NCBI GenBank assembly: GCA_958510825.1
Contig: OY294054.1
Span: 13,715,390 to 13,779,389, forward strand
Direction: 5' to 3'
DNA length: 64,000 nt
From: Brachypterus glaber
Lineage: Eukaryota > Arthropoda > Insecta > Coleoptera > Kateretidae
Shown: piece after piece, positions 10,506-21,114 of the stretch
How the letters are laid out: every line of letters starts with the position of its first letter
Position numbering within the stretch: the stretch's first letter is position 1
Notes under the pieces: model-generated
The model's input: only the letters and a program-made list of their open reading frames with translations
Told to the model about the DNA's origin: nothing
The model's database searches: none
Translations under genes and position numbers: made by a program

Positions 10506-11302
10506 GTGGTTTTTTTTGCCTATAGTTGTAGTAATTGTCGTGGATTGATTCTCTATTAGTGGGGCTCTAAGCCAAAAAAGAAAGAGGATTTAAAATATCT
10601 TTGATCGTTTGTTTTTAATAGGTTTCCAATATCAAAAAATTAGTTTTTTTCGCATGTTTTCGATATATTTTGATAAAATTTTTATATAAATACTAAAGAT
10701 ACGACTCTAATTTTTATATACAATATTAACATAAATATGCGGTTTATAAAAATAAAAAAAAGTTTTAGATTTAATCCAGTGACGGAAATTTTACCGGGGG
10801 TTATCGAAAAAAAAAGCAAAAATTTGGAAATATTTTATTTTTTGGGGAGCAACACAATAAATTAAATTTATTATGAAAAAACAAAAGCGAAAAATTAAAA
10901 TAAAACTTTTTATCCTTGCTTTAAAACATTAAAATAACATTAAATAAACATTAAATAATTCAAAATATTGCTGTTCTGCTTTCAATAACTCCCCGTAAAA
11001 TCTCCGTTACTGGATTCAATCTAAAACTTTTTTTATTTTTACAAATCTCACATGTGTACTAGTGTCGCCTATAAAAGTCAGAGCCATATCTTTAGTATTA
11101 ATATAAAATTTTTATGAAAATATAGCAAAAAAATACGAAAAATTGTCATTTTTTTAATTTAGAAGCCTATAAAAAGCAAACGAATAAAGATTTGAAATCC
11201 GTTTTTTTTTGCTAAGAAAGAACCAATTTACCACAAAAAAAAATAATTGAACCTAAATTATATTTTTTAACTACAAATATAAGCAAAAAAAAAACAACAC
11301 CA
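10506..11302. mobile_element. Palindromic fold-back element of about 800 bp
   Basis: The left arm from GTGGTTTTTTTTGCC through GATTTAATCCAGTGACGGAA is mirrored by a right arm with TCCGTTACTGGATTCAATC and ending in CAAAAAAAAAACAACAC. The arms diverge by point changes and small indels and meet near 10890. There is no coding frame. It is probably a non-autonomous DNA transposon or fold-back; clear target duplications were not found. Confidence 0.75.
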
Positions 11303-11686
11303 TTTAACTACCTTGGACCTAAATTTCTAAAAATAAACGTGGGTTAAAGAAACGTAAAGTAAAATGTTTATATAAATAATAAGATTTACTCTTACTCAGT
11401 TTTTTTTTATTTTTATAATGTTAAAATAATATTTACGATAAATACGTCCTTAATAAAAAAGCCATAACCTAACCTTTTTTACTTACCAGTGACTAAAATA
11501 AAAAAATAAATAATAAATTGAAAATAAACAAGCTACATATATAGGCTTTTCGATAGTTTATATTTTACTATTCGTATACATTTTTTTGCTTTATGAGTGA
11601 TATAGGGTGAAATAAGAAACATCATGCTCCTAAACGACTGTGTATATATTTTTAGTTTTGAAAAATTAATCTCGAATATGTACCTA
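11303..11686. other. AT-rich stretch, nothing recognised
   Basis: No gene or repeat boundary could be supported here. Confidence 0.45.
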
Positions 11687-11689
11687 TAA

Positions 11690-11824
11690 GGGCCACTTGC
11701 ACCAACTTTTGGTCTGGGATTATCTCAGCTAAAGCGAGTTTAAGTTAAAAATGCTGCGTTCTGATTGGTCGGCCGTCAATTTAATCCAAGTTTAAAGTTA
11801 AACCTTCATTGGTGCAAGTGGCCC
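11690..11824. mobile_element. 135-bp MITE, PIF/Harbinger-like
   Basis: Perfect 16-bp terminal inverted repeats (GGGCCACTTGCACCAA and TTGGTGCAAGTGGCCC) are flanked on both sides by TAA. A 3-bp TWA duplication is the hallmark of PIF/Harbinger insertions, so this is most likely a non-autonomous Harbinger derivative. The interior has no coding capacity. The intact ends suggest moderate age at most. Confidence 0.85.
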
Positions 11825-12148
11825 TAAGACGTATAGTATACGTGTTTTTTTAAATGACCCTATTTCTAAATAATCCTGCAGAGTAAACGTAGGAAACTGA
11901 AAAAAAATTGTAAATCTCTTGCACTGTAAAATTTATTTGCGCTTCTGGCGCTTATCAGTATCAGAAGCTATAAAAAAGTAAAACTGATCAATACCACTAT
12001 AAAAAAATCGGTTTGAATTTGACATTGACGCGTCGCGAGCCGGAGTAATAAAACACTAATCAACGCATTTCATTTAATAAACTTTTACAGTGTACATTAC
12101 TCCATTGTTGCAAGGTGTAAGGTAGAGAATTTATTATTTTTCTAATTT

Positions 12149-12483
12149 TAATGTTGAATAATTTTCTTGCTTTTTAGAACACTTTTTTAAAAAATAATAT
12201 ATAAAATTCTAAGTACCAACGTTTCGCCCCTTTTTGTATGGGCTTCTTCAGGGCGGCTTTATTAATTTGAGTATAAAATATGAATGTCAACATTCTGTCC
12301 TTTGTGTCATTTTATGGATTAAAATTTTACTTTTATTTTTTATTGTATTTATATATTATATTCAAATTAATAAACCGCTCTGAAGAAGCCCGTACAAAAA
12401 GGGGCGAAACATTGGTACTTAGAATTTTATATATTATTTTTTAAAAAAGTGTTCTAAAACGCGAGAAAAATATTCAACATTTA
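12149..12483. mobile_element. Palindromic element with hammerhead-like arms
   Basis: The arms run from TGTTGAATAATTTTCTTGC inward through TTAGAACACTTTTTTAAAAA to the centre near 12315, and the right arm mirrors them to ATTCAACA. On each arm, read outward, CTGAAGAAGCCC, a loop, GGGGC and GAAAC follow one another. This is the same CTGAAGAN-stem-GAAAC layout seen at 23339 and 50113, although the rest of the sequence differs. No open frame. Element class is uncertain. Confidence 0.75.
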
Positions 12484-12966
12484 ATAAAGAACAAGAATAT
12501 ATTTAAAGACTATAATTTTAATAAAAATTAAAAATTCCTCTATTATTATCAAACAAGCTACTTTTTTAAATTATGGTTATTGTTTTTAAATGAATATTTA
12601 AACTTTTATTTTTATCTTATTCAGAATTTAGTACATAATTAAAATGATATGAATTTGTTATCAAAAGAATAAAAAATTTAATTAAATATTTTTTAAACTG
12701 AATGAAGAAATATTTATATTCTTTTTCTAAAAAAAAACAGTTTAAGCAATTTTAATTAGACTCTTGAAAAACAAAAGGATAATTAAATTACATTTAGAAA
12801 TGAAGTGGTCAAAACCTTTTGACCCAAATTTTTACCGGGTTTTAAGAATATATAATTTAGAATAGAGTGGCTATGTCTACACAGAGAGAAAGAAATAATT
12901 ACAGGCAATCCCCCCACTGATTTTTAGAACATAAATATATAATTATATTTATTTAAAAATACTACT
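12484..12966. other. AT-rich stretch, nothing recognised
   Basis: Very AT-rich, with no element ends or open frames that I can defend. Confidence 0.45.
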
Positions 12967-13050
12967 ATAGTATATTTCTAACCTAATAAGAAAATGAAAC
13001 ATTTCCAACTTGAGAGATGCTATTTGGTCGAGGCGTAGCCTATGCCAAAT
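12967..13050. repeat. Dispersed repeat shared with 56862-56942
   Basis: TATATTTCTAACCTAATAAG, then AAAATGAAACATTTCCA, GAGATGCTATT and GAGGCGTAGCCTA occur in the same order and spacing at 56862-56942. It is an interspersed repeat of unknown class; its ends could not be fixed. Confidence 0.7.
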
Positions 13051-15404
13051 TAGCAACTGCACGTATGCCATTTTTCTTTTGTTTTTGGGGTAAATTTGGT
13101 AGATTGCAGTCTTATACAAAACAAATCGTCGCATTTTGCACAGACATTTAACAAAATTTAGGATCTTTTATAATATGGGGTAAAAAAGTGATTTTTTTAT
13201 ATTTAGGAATAAGAAAGCAGTTTTTGCCATTTTATCGTTAACGGTGAGATATATTATCATAATTCAAAAAATACAACTTAAAACCTTACTAAAAAAAAAG
13301 GTTTCTTAATTATTTTTGTCAAAAGGGTAAGCGCCAAGATTAAACCGACAAATATTTTTTTGGTAACTATGCAACTTTTATTAAAGATATATAAAAAGCA
13401 ATTTTTTTATACAATTTAGTTATTTTAAGATTTTTTTTATTCATTTATTTTTAAGTTATAGAACTGCAAAAATAGCCATATTTTAAAAACTAATGAGGTA
13501 AGAAAAAAACTTAAAATAACAAAATTGTCTAGAAATTTTCAAAGACCCTTGTAAAAATATACCCCAAATCGTGTGAAAGAACTATGGTTAAATGGTAAAG
13601 ATAATATTAGATATTATAAATGATTTAGAGCCAACGAAAATTCCTATTTTTTAAGTACTAAATCTTAAGGTTAATTTACCGAATCATAAGCACTAAACGA
13701 AATAAGAATTTATCCAATGACATAAAATGTGTCAAATAATGACATTTAATGATTGGTTAAACCTTCCATTACTATTTTCAAGTTTTTAACTTGTCTATTT
13801 GAAAATTTTAAAATTATACAGTTTTGTATAAAAGTACAGATATTTTGTATTTTGCAAATAAATCTAGTCACAGTATTGATTTTTGCCTTTTTTTAGGCTA
13901 ACAAGATCTGTAACATATTCAAATTGCATGCAGTTAGACCGTAGGCCATTTTTAGGCAGTTTTCTGCCTCATTTTTTTACCACGGACTTCGTCCGTTTCA
14001 ACGGACGAAAAATCTAGCAACATTTTCAGTATTTTCATTAAACTTTAAAATTATCCACGGTAAAAAATCTTAGAGTATCATTAAGTTCAGCATTTACTAA
14101 ATTTTGACGGTTACTTTGACTGAAGAAACTGTTTGGCGTACGAATGTGAAATTTAATATGAAAAACGCGAAAAACCGAGATGAAATGGAAAATGGGAGCC
14201 TTTAAATAACATCTGTTTCCGGCCTTTGACATTTCCAAAGATATTTTAATATCCGACGTTTGGATTTTTAGGGGTGGTTTCACCAACGAAATTATACTTA
14301 GAGGTTAATTCATATAAGCAAATCATGGGTTTTCTCTTTACTGTCAAATTTTAATTGTATTAAAACTGTGCTAAAAATGTTGGGTATAAAGCAGATAAAA
14401 TAGACGGACAAACGGAAAAGCGTTTTTTATTTTATATCTGGTTATTATCAGCACACATTTTTTTAAGGAATAGTTAAATATCTGACAGTTAATATAGAAA
14501 AAGGCAAGTATTTTTTAATTGGATTGAATTAAAGTACAACGAAAAAGGTATGTTCGTTGGTTTCCGCACTTTTGCACTTTACAGACATTTACAGAATTGA
14601 AAAAAAATACAGTGATTGTTTGGATGTCAGTGAAAGAAAGTGCAGTCCCAAAGAACAAATCTAAAGTAAGTACATAGCAACAGACAGAAAATTATTAATT
14701 AATAATTTATAATTTTAATTTAATTCAGAAAATTAGTAGTGAACAATTAACTAAACTTAATTTTAGATAAGTTGGTGATAATGATTTCATAAACAAACCT
14801 TTAGATTTTTATTTTCGGTATATTTTAATAATGAACAAACTGTGTTAGTTTTTAAATAATTTTGTCTCCAAACTTTATGTAAAAATATCTAATAAAATTT
14901 ATTCTCTATTCCATCTTTTCGACCTTCTGTTAGTAAATATGGAGTAAATTTGGATATCAGTGATATATCTAAAAATATTTCCACGCAAAATGGCTTTAAT
15001 GGTCCTTTAAATGTAAAACATTGACCGCTTACCCTTTTTGAACCTTAAATATGAAATGAAATATTCAAATTTGCCATCTGCATCTAAACACTTCGTAAAC
15101 GTTTCAACTTTTAGGGTTGGAGTACAGACAATCTCGAAGAACCAATTTTCTTTTTATTCTGGCTGGACAATTTTTAAAAGTTAAAATCCGCATTATGCAG
15201 TATTTGTACCGCAGATCTAAAAGAAGCATCTGACATCGTATAGGGATAGTAGTTCTGTACTTAACTATTAAATTTTTCTTTGTGATAGTTATTATAAGAC
15301 AGCGGAAGGAAAGTCACTGCAATTAAAAGATGTATGACGCCGAAATTACGTATAAGCTACCTATTTATTTTTATTAAAAACAAAACGTACCTAATGAATG
15401 TTAG
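13051..15404. other. Long AT-rich stretch without recognised genes
   Basis: Only short frames without family resemblance are present. Small features include a hairpin with CGGACTTCGTCCG near 13982-13994 that continues into CAACGGACG. No transposon ends, RNA genes or splice-linked exons could be supported. Confidence 0.4.
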
Positions 15405-15625
15405 TCAGGCGGTTGTGGCGGTTTAAGCGTTCAGTACTTAATTCGTCACGCCAAAAGCGTGGGTTCGAGTCTCCGCGGTGAAAGATAAATTTTTCATTCA
15501 TGCGATGTAGCAATGAAAATTGTGTTCGCCTGTACATTATGGCTGCTCTCTTTGTGGCATGGAGAATTGTGGCCGACTATAAGAATGCTCTCTTAGCTGT
15601 ATTATCCTGAATTGTTAAATTTGAT
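15405..15625 (+). mobile_element. tRNA-derived SINE-like sequence
   Basis: A good pol III B box (GGGTTCGAGTCTC, 15461-15473) lies about 45 bases after an A-box-like GTGGCGGTTTAAGCG. The tRNA-like part is followed by about 130 bases of unrelated body (GTTCGCCTGTACATTATGGC onward). The head cannot be folded by eye into a full tRNA with acceptor stem, so a SINE is more likely than a tRNA gene. No tail repeat or target duplication was fixed. Confidence 0.55.
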
Positions 15626-16430
15626 TCTACTTGCCTTAGAATGAACTAGGTGGCAGAAATAATAGTTTGTTTAATTTCTATAAAAGAAGGAAACCTATCA
15701 GTTGAGGAGAGAATAGGGATAACTTTAAGAATTGTTGAACAAAACTCGTATCTGTGCTTTACAAACAGTAGTTCGGAAGTCACTCCATAGAAGGTAGCAT
15801 GGACAATGGGCATTTGGCCTGCGTGCAAGTGATAATGCATTACTGTGGTATTATCCCCTTCAATGCAACTTTACCAACTTTTACCTAATGAATAAACAAA
15901 TTTACATCTATAGAACATTATGTTTTCAATGTTATTTATTGGAAATACCGGGTAATCCGGAAATCATTCACAAAATAGTCAATGAACAAATGTGTAAAAA
16001 GTTTTTTGTTTTGATTTTTGAAAAAAGGGCCCTTTTGTTTTTGGTCCATTAAAACCAATACTAATTAATCTAGCAGAGCTCTATTCTAGGCTGCCCCTAC
16101 ATTAAAAACTATGATATTCTTTTAAAAATCTGTTTGTGGAGAGTAACTTTATTCATATTTTTGTTACCTTTATTAAAATCAACTTCTATTTTCTGGTATT
16201 AAAATTTTAATGGTATAAAATAAAGTTCATAAAATTTCACATAAAATCATAAATTAATACAAATTAGTTTTACTGCATAGGTCGATTTGAGTCATTTGTT
16301 AATTATTGGGGTTCACTGTACTCGTAAATAAAGTTTACTTTACATTGCATTGTAGTTTAAACACTTAATAACAATAGCAATAAAGCAATTGTCAATAAAT
16401 GAAAAAAGTTGGTGTCAAATATACTATGAC
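15626..16430. other. AT-rich stretch, nothing recognised
   Basis: Neither strand shows a gene or element boundary that I can support. Confidence 0.45.
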
Positions 16431-16433
16431 GCA

Positions 16434-16580
16434 CGGATCTGTGGCTACGGGAAATATGTAAGGAATGTGTGGGGAAGTGAGAGGCCCGTTGCAGGCACGC
16501 ACGCCTTTTGACGGAAAAAAGAGAGCGCGCATAATACCTCCCCCTTCCGTCGGAGATTTTGTGTCATGCAGAGAACTCTA
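16434..16580. repeat. GC-rich dispersed repeat next to the LINE 3' end
   Basis: A block with markedly higher GC includes GCGCGCATAATACCTCCCCC and TTCCGTCGGAGA. About 70 bases of it (16506-16577) occur in reverse complement at 55249-55328, beside another LINE relic. It ends about 55 bases from the (AT)n tail of the RTE-like LINE. Class unknown. Confidence 0.7.
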
Positions 16581-16663
16581 TCATTACATTTGGTACGTTT
16601 TTTTGCGTTTTATACTAAAGCCACTCATATGTTATATATATATATGAGCCATATACAGGCCAT

Positions 16664-18229
16664 CTAGGCCCACAGCTTTGTAATGTTTTTCCATGTTTTT
16701 CTATTCCTGGCCTTCATCCTCCAGTTTGACACATTTTTTCCTTTTAGATCCTCTAGAACTACCTCACTCCATCTCTTTCTCGGTCTTCCCTGCTTCCTAT
16801 TTCCGTCCGGTCTTCTGAATGCTACTTTCTTTACCACCCTCTCATCTTTCATTCTTTCCAAGTGCCCCAACCATTGCAAACGCCTCGATTTTATCACATC
16901 CACAATGTTTTTTCCATTAAATAAATTGTAGACCTCCTCGTTCGTTCTCCTAACATATCCATCCTCCAGTTGTTTACCTCCAAATATTCTCCTTAAGACC
17001 TTTCTTTCCCATCTCAGTAACCTCTCTTGCATTGTTTTATTTAGAACCCATGTCTCACAAGCATACAGTATTGTTGGCCTAAGTACCGTTACATAAAGTC
17101 GCAACTTAGCTTTTCTGGATAGATTTTTTGCTCTCAACAAAAAGTTTAAACCCCCTGCACATTTGTTTCCTTTCATTATCCTCCAATCAATCTCTTTTTT
17201 TTCATCACATTTGTTCGTAATTAGGCTTCCTAGATAGACGCATTCCCTAATCTCATGTAAATATATTTCTTCTTCTTCTACCCTAATATTTAAATCCTGT
17301 CCCATTTCTTCCATCCCCACCCTCATAAACTGACTTTTCTCTATATTTATTCTAAGACCCATTTCCTTCGCTGACGTTAAAAATCTTGATAAAATTTCCT
17401 GTAACTCTATTTTGCTTCTTGCTATTAAAGCCACATCATCTGCATACGCAACTATTTGATGGCTTTTATAGATAATATTTCCACTTCTGTTTAATCCACT
17501 TTTCCTAATTATTTTCTCCAGGATCGCATTAAATATTAATGTGGAGAGAGGGTCCCCTTGCCTTAGTCCTATATCTACGTCAAAATCTCCACTCATTTTA
17601 TCCTTAATTTTTACATTATTTGTTGTTTTTTTTATTGTCATCATATATAGGTTAATAAGCTTTTCTGGTATTTCAAATTCCTTTAATATCTGTCTTATCT
17701 TGCTCCTTCTAACCGAATCGTACGCTTTGTGGAAGTCAACAAATACAATAAAAGTCGGGATACTAAATTCATAACAAGTTGTCACCGTTTCCTTCACTGT
17801 AAATATCTGGTCAGTTGTTCCCCTTCCCTTTCGAAAACCGGACTGGTACTCCCCAAGCTTTAATTCAATCTTTTCCTCCAAAAGCTTCTTTAATACAGAT
17901 GAAAAAATTTTGTACGTAATATCTAGTAATGAGATACCTCTATAGTTATTACACTGCATTGCATCTCCTTTTTTTAAAATAGGTACAATTGTTGCCTTTT
18001 CCCACTCGCTAGGCATCTTTTCACTTTTCCATACCATTCTTATAAATTCCCATACTCTGTTTTTTAGTTCTTCTCCTCCATATTTTATGTATTCAGCTAC
18101 TATTTCATTTCTTCCTCCGCTTTTATGATTTTTTAGATTTTCAATTACTCTATAAACCTCCTCTTTTGTTGGTTCTCTTCCTGTACTTTCGTCACCTTCC
18201 TCCAAAATTAGCCCTGTTTCTTGATACAT
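16664..18229 (-). CDS. LINE ORF2, reverse transcriptase part
   Basis: This frame encodes the reverse transcriptase that copies the element RNA at a nicked chromosomal target. From this first methionine, motifs appear in order: NYRGIS (95-100), GFRKGRGT (131-138), FVDFHKAYD (163-171), GLRQGDPLS (221-229) and the catalytic YADD (262-265). The C-terminal part carries RRLQWLGHLERM and GRPRKRW, shared by RTE-group enzymes, and ends just before the 3' tail. The true protein does not start at this methionine: the frame continues upstream into WKEYFCETLNGED, and the endonuclease is in the neighbouring frame, so a one-base frameshift near 18270 splits ORF2. Catalytic residues are intact. Related to the endonuclease-reverse transcriptases common in insect genomes. 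Confidence 0.93.
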   Translation of the reverse strand: MYQETGLILEEGDESTGREPTKEEVYRVIENLKNHKSGGRNEIVAEYIKYGGEELKNRVWEFIRMVWKSEKMPSEWEKATIVPILKKGDAMQCNNYRGISLLDITYKIFSSVLKKLLEEKIELKLGEYQSGFRKGRGTTDQIFTVKETVTTCYEFSIPTFIVFVDFHKAYDSVRRSKIRQILKEFEIPEKLINLYMMTIKKTTNNVKIKDKMSGDFDVDIGLRQGDPLSTLIFNAILEKIIRKSGLNRSGNIIYKSHQIVAYADDVALIARSKIELQEILSRFLTSAKEMGLRINIEKSQFMRVGMEEMGQDLNIRVEEEEIYLHEIRECVYLGSLITNKCDEKKEIDWRIMKGNKCAGGLNFLLRAKNLSRKAKLRLYVTVLRPTILYACETWVLNKTMQERLLRWERKVLRRIFGGKQLEDGYVRRTNEEVYNLFNGKNIVDVIKSRRLQWLGHLERMKDERVVKKVAFRRPDGNRKQGRPRKRWSEVVLEDLKGKNVSNWRMKARNRKTWKNITKLWA

Positions 18230-18248
18230 ATCTTCACCATTCAGTGTT

Positions 18249-19619
18249 TCACAGAAATACTCCTTCCATCTTTCCAGTATCCTGTTCCCCTATGATTATA
18301 CCATTTTTGTCCTTTATATTTATTAACTGTCTCTTTGTTTGCTTGTTTTCTTTTTTGACCTCCTTATAAAAATGCCTACACTTATTTTGCCTAAAATCGC
18401 TTTCAATTTCGCAAACCCTATTATCATTAAAGCACCTCTTTTTTTGTCTGCACACTGCCTTAAATTTTCTTCTCTGACTTGAGTATTCCTCTATGTTTTC
18501 CTGAGTTTGTGTGTGTAACATTTTTAGTCTGAATTTCTCTCTTTTTTCCAGTTCACTTTTACACTCCTCATCCCACCACTTCTTTGTTTTACCTATTTTT
18601 CTAACCGGAATCGTTTTTGCTGCTGTGCTTTTTATTACTGCTTCTAAATTTTTCCATTCTTTATTTAAGTTTTGTGTTTCAGGTTCTTTTTTGTGTAACT
18701 CCCTCTCTAATTCTTGGATGTAATTTTTTTGTATATCTTTATCCTGTAGCTCCTCTAAGTCCAACTTCTTATTGTAAGTTTTTATTTCTCGTTTTTGTAT
18801 CTGCTTTTTTATTTTAAGCTCTATCTTGACTAAATAGTGGTCCGAGTCGACATCTGCACCCCTACATGATTTTACATTATTTATCAAATTGTGCTCCTTG
18901 CCTATTAAAACATGGTCTATTTGATTTTTGTGCCTTTTATCCGGCGCGATCCATGTGTCCTTATAAATATCCTTTCTCGCAAAATGTGTACTCATTATTT
19001 TCATTCCCTTTTCTTCTGCAAATTCTACCAGCCTTTTCCCGTTTTCATTACATTCTTCATGTTTACTTTCCCCTCCCGTTATATGCTTGTATATTTCCTC
19101 TCTTCCCACTTTTGCGTTGAGATCTCCTAAGATTATTATTACCTTCTTCTTGTTCCACATATCATAAATATCCTCCACCTTCTCGTAAAATATGTCTTTA
19201 ATTTCCTCATTTTTTTCTTCCGTTGGTGCGTGTATATTCACGAGGATAATGCTTATCTCTAATTTTAAAATGATATAACAAATTCTATCCGAAATTGGCT
19301 TAAACTGTACTATTTTGTCCACAAATTCCTTTCTAACTAAAAACCCTACACCCAGCCTCCTTGTTTCACCCCCACTTGTAAAAAGTACATACTTTTTAAA
19401 GTCTCTAGTACTAGATTCTTTAATGTGTGTTTCCTGAATTGCCATTATGTCCATCTCATATTTATCTGCTACCGTTATCAAATTTAACATATCCTCTTCT
19501 TCATATATGCCCCTTACGTTCCATGTTCCCACCTTCATATTTTCTCTTATTTTCATGTTGCCTTTACAGTTCCACTCCCTTCGTTTTATAATTTTGTCAT
19601 CACCATATCGTTTTTCCAC
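18249..19619 (-). CDS. LINE ORF2, apurinic-type endonuclease part
   Basis: This is the N-terminal half of ORF2: an exonuclease-endonuclease-phosphatase (APE-type) domain that nicks the target DNA to start reverse transcription. Visible motifs are VGTWNVRG (30-37), IQETH with the metal-binding glutamate (61-65), GDLNAKVG (165-172), IDHVL (234-238) and SDHYLV (259-264), all in normal order. The rest (about 270-456) is the charged linker to the RT. The frame ends in EGVFL at a stop created by a frameshift; the next frame goes on into the RT. The start is the first methionine after ORF1, but MKVGTWN at residue 28 could also be used. Confidence 0.92.
   Translation of the reverse strand: MEKRYGDDKIIKRREWNCKGNMKIRENMKVGTWNVRGIYEEEDMLNLITVADKYEMDIMAIQETHIKESSTRDFKKYVLFTSGGETRRLGVGFLVRKEFVDKIVQFKPISDRICYIILKLEISIILVNIHAPTEEKNEEIKDIFYEKVEDIYDMWNKKKVIIILGDLNAKVGREEIYKHITGGESKHEECNENGKRLVEFAEEKGMKIMSTHFARKDIYKDTWIAPDKRHKNQIDHVLIGKEHNLINNVKSCRGADVDSDHYLVKIELKIKKQIQKREIKTYNKKLDLEELQDKDIQKNYIQELERELHKKEPETQNLNKEWKNLEAVIKSTAAKTIPVRKIGKTKKWWDEECKSELEKREKFRLKMLHTQTQENIEEYSSQRRKFKAVCRQKKRCFNDNRVCEIESDFRQNKCRHFYKEVKKENKQTKRQLINIKDKNGIIIGEQDTGKMEGVFL
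18262..18285 (-). other. Single-base frameshift within LINE ORF2
   Basis: Around a short AGATGGAAGGAG stretch the endonuclease frame passes into a stop, while the frame one base away continues as WKEYFCETL and on into the RT. No slippery heptamer or pseudoknot is evident, so a degenerative one-base indel (or a sequencing error) is more likely than programmed frameshifting. Confidence 0.8.
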
Positions 19620-19687
19620 GCCTTTTCCATTTTCACTGCCTTTGTCTGTTCGGATGCCACTTTCCTGTTCTTCGATGCGTACTTTAG

Positions 19688-20458
19688 TTAGTTTTTTGAT
19701 ATATTCTTCTCTCCTCTAGAAACACCCTTTTCTTCTTTGTTCCATTTAAATTCTTCCGCATTTATTACTATCTTTTGGTATCCAACTTTGACTGTTTTTC
19801 CTAAATCCCTCTGTTCTTTAGCTATGCTCCTAATTTCTTGTTGGATTTTCCTTTCCTCCAAAGTCATATCGTTGTCTATAAATACCTGTGTATCCTTTAA
19901 TTCTCTTTTTGCTCTCATGATCTCTTGTTTTTTTTCCCAATTATCAATTCTTACTAGGATCATAGATTTATTAGGCTCCTTATTTATCTTATATGCAGTG
20001 CTTATTGCCGCTGCGATCCTTAGTTTCTTTTCCAAAAACTCCTTAACAACTTCTTTTTCTTTTCCCTTTTCAGCTTCTATCCCTTTTATAATTATGTTGT
20101 TTTTCCTTTTCTCTTTTTCCTCCTTTTCTGCTCTTTTTTCTAGTAATTCAATTCTGTCTAGTAACTGCTTTTTTTCTATTTTCCAGTTTTTTTGTATGTC
20201 CTCCAATTTATTTTTCATTTCTCTTATTTCCGCTTTAAGCTCCGCTGTATTCCTTGCATTGTCCACCTTTATTTCTTTAAGCATGCTTTTAATTTCCTCC
20301 ATCTCGTTCTGTTCGAAACCCTTTTCTCCTGACTTTTCAGATTCTTTTTTCCTCTGCTCAGGTGACCTTAAAACTTTTTTACCTCTACTAAATATGCTGT
20401 CGTAGTCTTCCTTATTTTCCTCGATTTCTTCTTCTCTGGGTCTTTTTCCAGGATTCAT
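19688..20458 (-). CDS. LINE ORF1, coiled-coil RNA-binding protein
   Basis: A 256-residue basic protein lying upstream of ORF2 on the same strand, 69 bases before it. Residues about 50-118 have heptad-like leucine and isoleucine spacing in a charged sequence, as in a trimerising coiled coil. From residue 119 (RKNNIIIKGI) to about 180 the pattern resembles the RRM-like domain of L1-type ORF1 proteins, followed by a conserved-looking C-terminal part (DMTLEERKIQQEIRSIAK). No CCHC zinc knuckles are present. Its likely job is to coat element RNA as a chaperone. Many RTE elements have little or no ORF1, so the pairing is of interest. The reading frame is intact. Confidence 0.8.
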   Translation of the reverse strand: MNPGKRPREEEIEENKEDYDSIFSRGKKVLRSPEQRKKESEKSGEKGFEQNEMEEIKSMLKEIKVDNARNTAELKAEIREMKNKLEDIQKNWKIEKKQLLDRIELLEKRAEKEEKEKRKNNIIIKGIEAEKGKEKEVVKEFLEKKLRIAAAISTAYKINKEPNKSMILVRIDNWEKKQEIMRAKRELKDTQVFIDNDMTLEERKIQQEIRSIAKEQRDLGKTVKVGYQKIVINAEEFKWNKEEKGVSRGEKNISKN

Positions 20459-20639
20459 AGGCTTTGAAAATTCTTAACAGGACCCACTGAGCACTATAAT
20501 ATTGATGCCCTTTACAGAATGAGCCTTTACGTAAATCCCAGCTAACTTGTCCCTTATTAAAGTTTTGGCTTATTTCACGAACTACGCAATCGCTCAACGC
20601 ACAAAGTGTCCTTTCACATACGCGTCAACATAACCTCAC

Positions 20640-20904
20640 TTAATTAAATTTATTTAATTAATTAAAACAAAATAATTTATTATTTCTATTTTATCAAACC
20701 TGTCTACTAAATTTGCTTAGTCAAAAATAAAAGATTATTTTAAATTCAGTGTTCACTGTATCTCTTTCTATCTTCTCTAAAACGCATGTCTCTTAGCTAT
20801 TCTGTTCTGCAATCATTGAAAAAAAAAACGTAGTATAATTCGGGTGGGGTCTGGGCCAGCCCGGCTCTGAATAAAAGGATTAGGTTTCTCTAGTTTGAAT
20901 CATA
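20640..20904. other. AT-rich stretch, nothing recognised
   Basis: The stretch between the LINE 5' region and the next MITE includes one GC-richer patch (GGTGGGGTCTGGGCCAGCCC) that I cannot classify. Confidence 0.4.
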
Positions 20905-21114
20905 GGGAACGTTCAAGTATTACGTAACGCAAATTGTACCAAAATTCATACACTTCATACCCCGGTTCTCACTTTATTATAGATCATAGAAATTTCATAT
21001 TTTGACTACCCCCCCAAAATATAAAAAACCTACATCCTTGAATAACACTAGAACCGAGGTATGAAGTGTATGAATTTTGGTACAATTTGCGTTACGTAAT
21101 ACTTGAACGTTCCC
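20905..21114. mobile_element. 210-bp MITE, intact copy (GGGAACGTTC ends)
   Basis: The terminal inverted repeats exceed 60 bp: GGGAACGTTCAAGTATTACG, then TAACGCAAATTGTACCAAAA and TTCATACACTTCATAC, mirrored to GAACGTTCCC. The core contains a run of C near 21008 and AAAATATAAAAA. It is uninterrupted, and so serves as the reference for the interrupted copy at 45965-46626. Flanks read ATA on both sides. The superfamily is not certain. Confidence 0.85.

Larger units (their letters stand above)
16636..20620 (-). mobile_element. Nearly full-length RTE-like LINE
   Basis: On the minus strand the element has a 5' leader (from about 20620), ORF1 (20458-19688), an endonuclease frame (19619-18249), a reverse-transcriptase frame (18229-16664), a very short 3' UTR and an (AT)n tail at about 16636-16649. 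A short 3' UTR ending in a microsatellite is usual for RTE-clade elements, and the RT C-terminal region (RRLQWLGHLERM, GRPRKRW) is RTE-like. Coding integrity is high; one single-base frameshift splits ORF2. The 5' boundary and target duplication were not resolved. Confidence 0.85.

Noticed and set aside
15405..15490. tRNA gene
   Set aside because: B box is good but no acceptor stem or full cloverleaf could be drawn, and a non-tRNA body follows; SINE preferred.
18262..18285. Programmed ribosomal frameshift in LINE ORF2
   Set aside because: No slippery site or downstream structure is visible; a simple indel explains it.
19737..20405. 222-codon plus-strand frame opposite LINE ORF1
   Set aside because: Mirror frame of a lysine/glutamate-rich coiled coil; the minus strand clearly carries the real protein.
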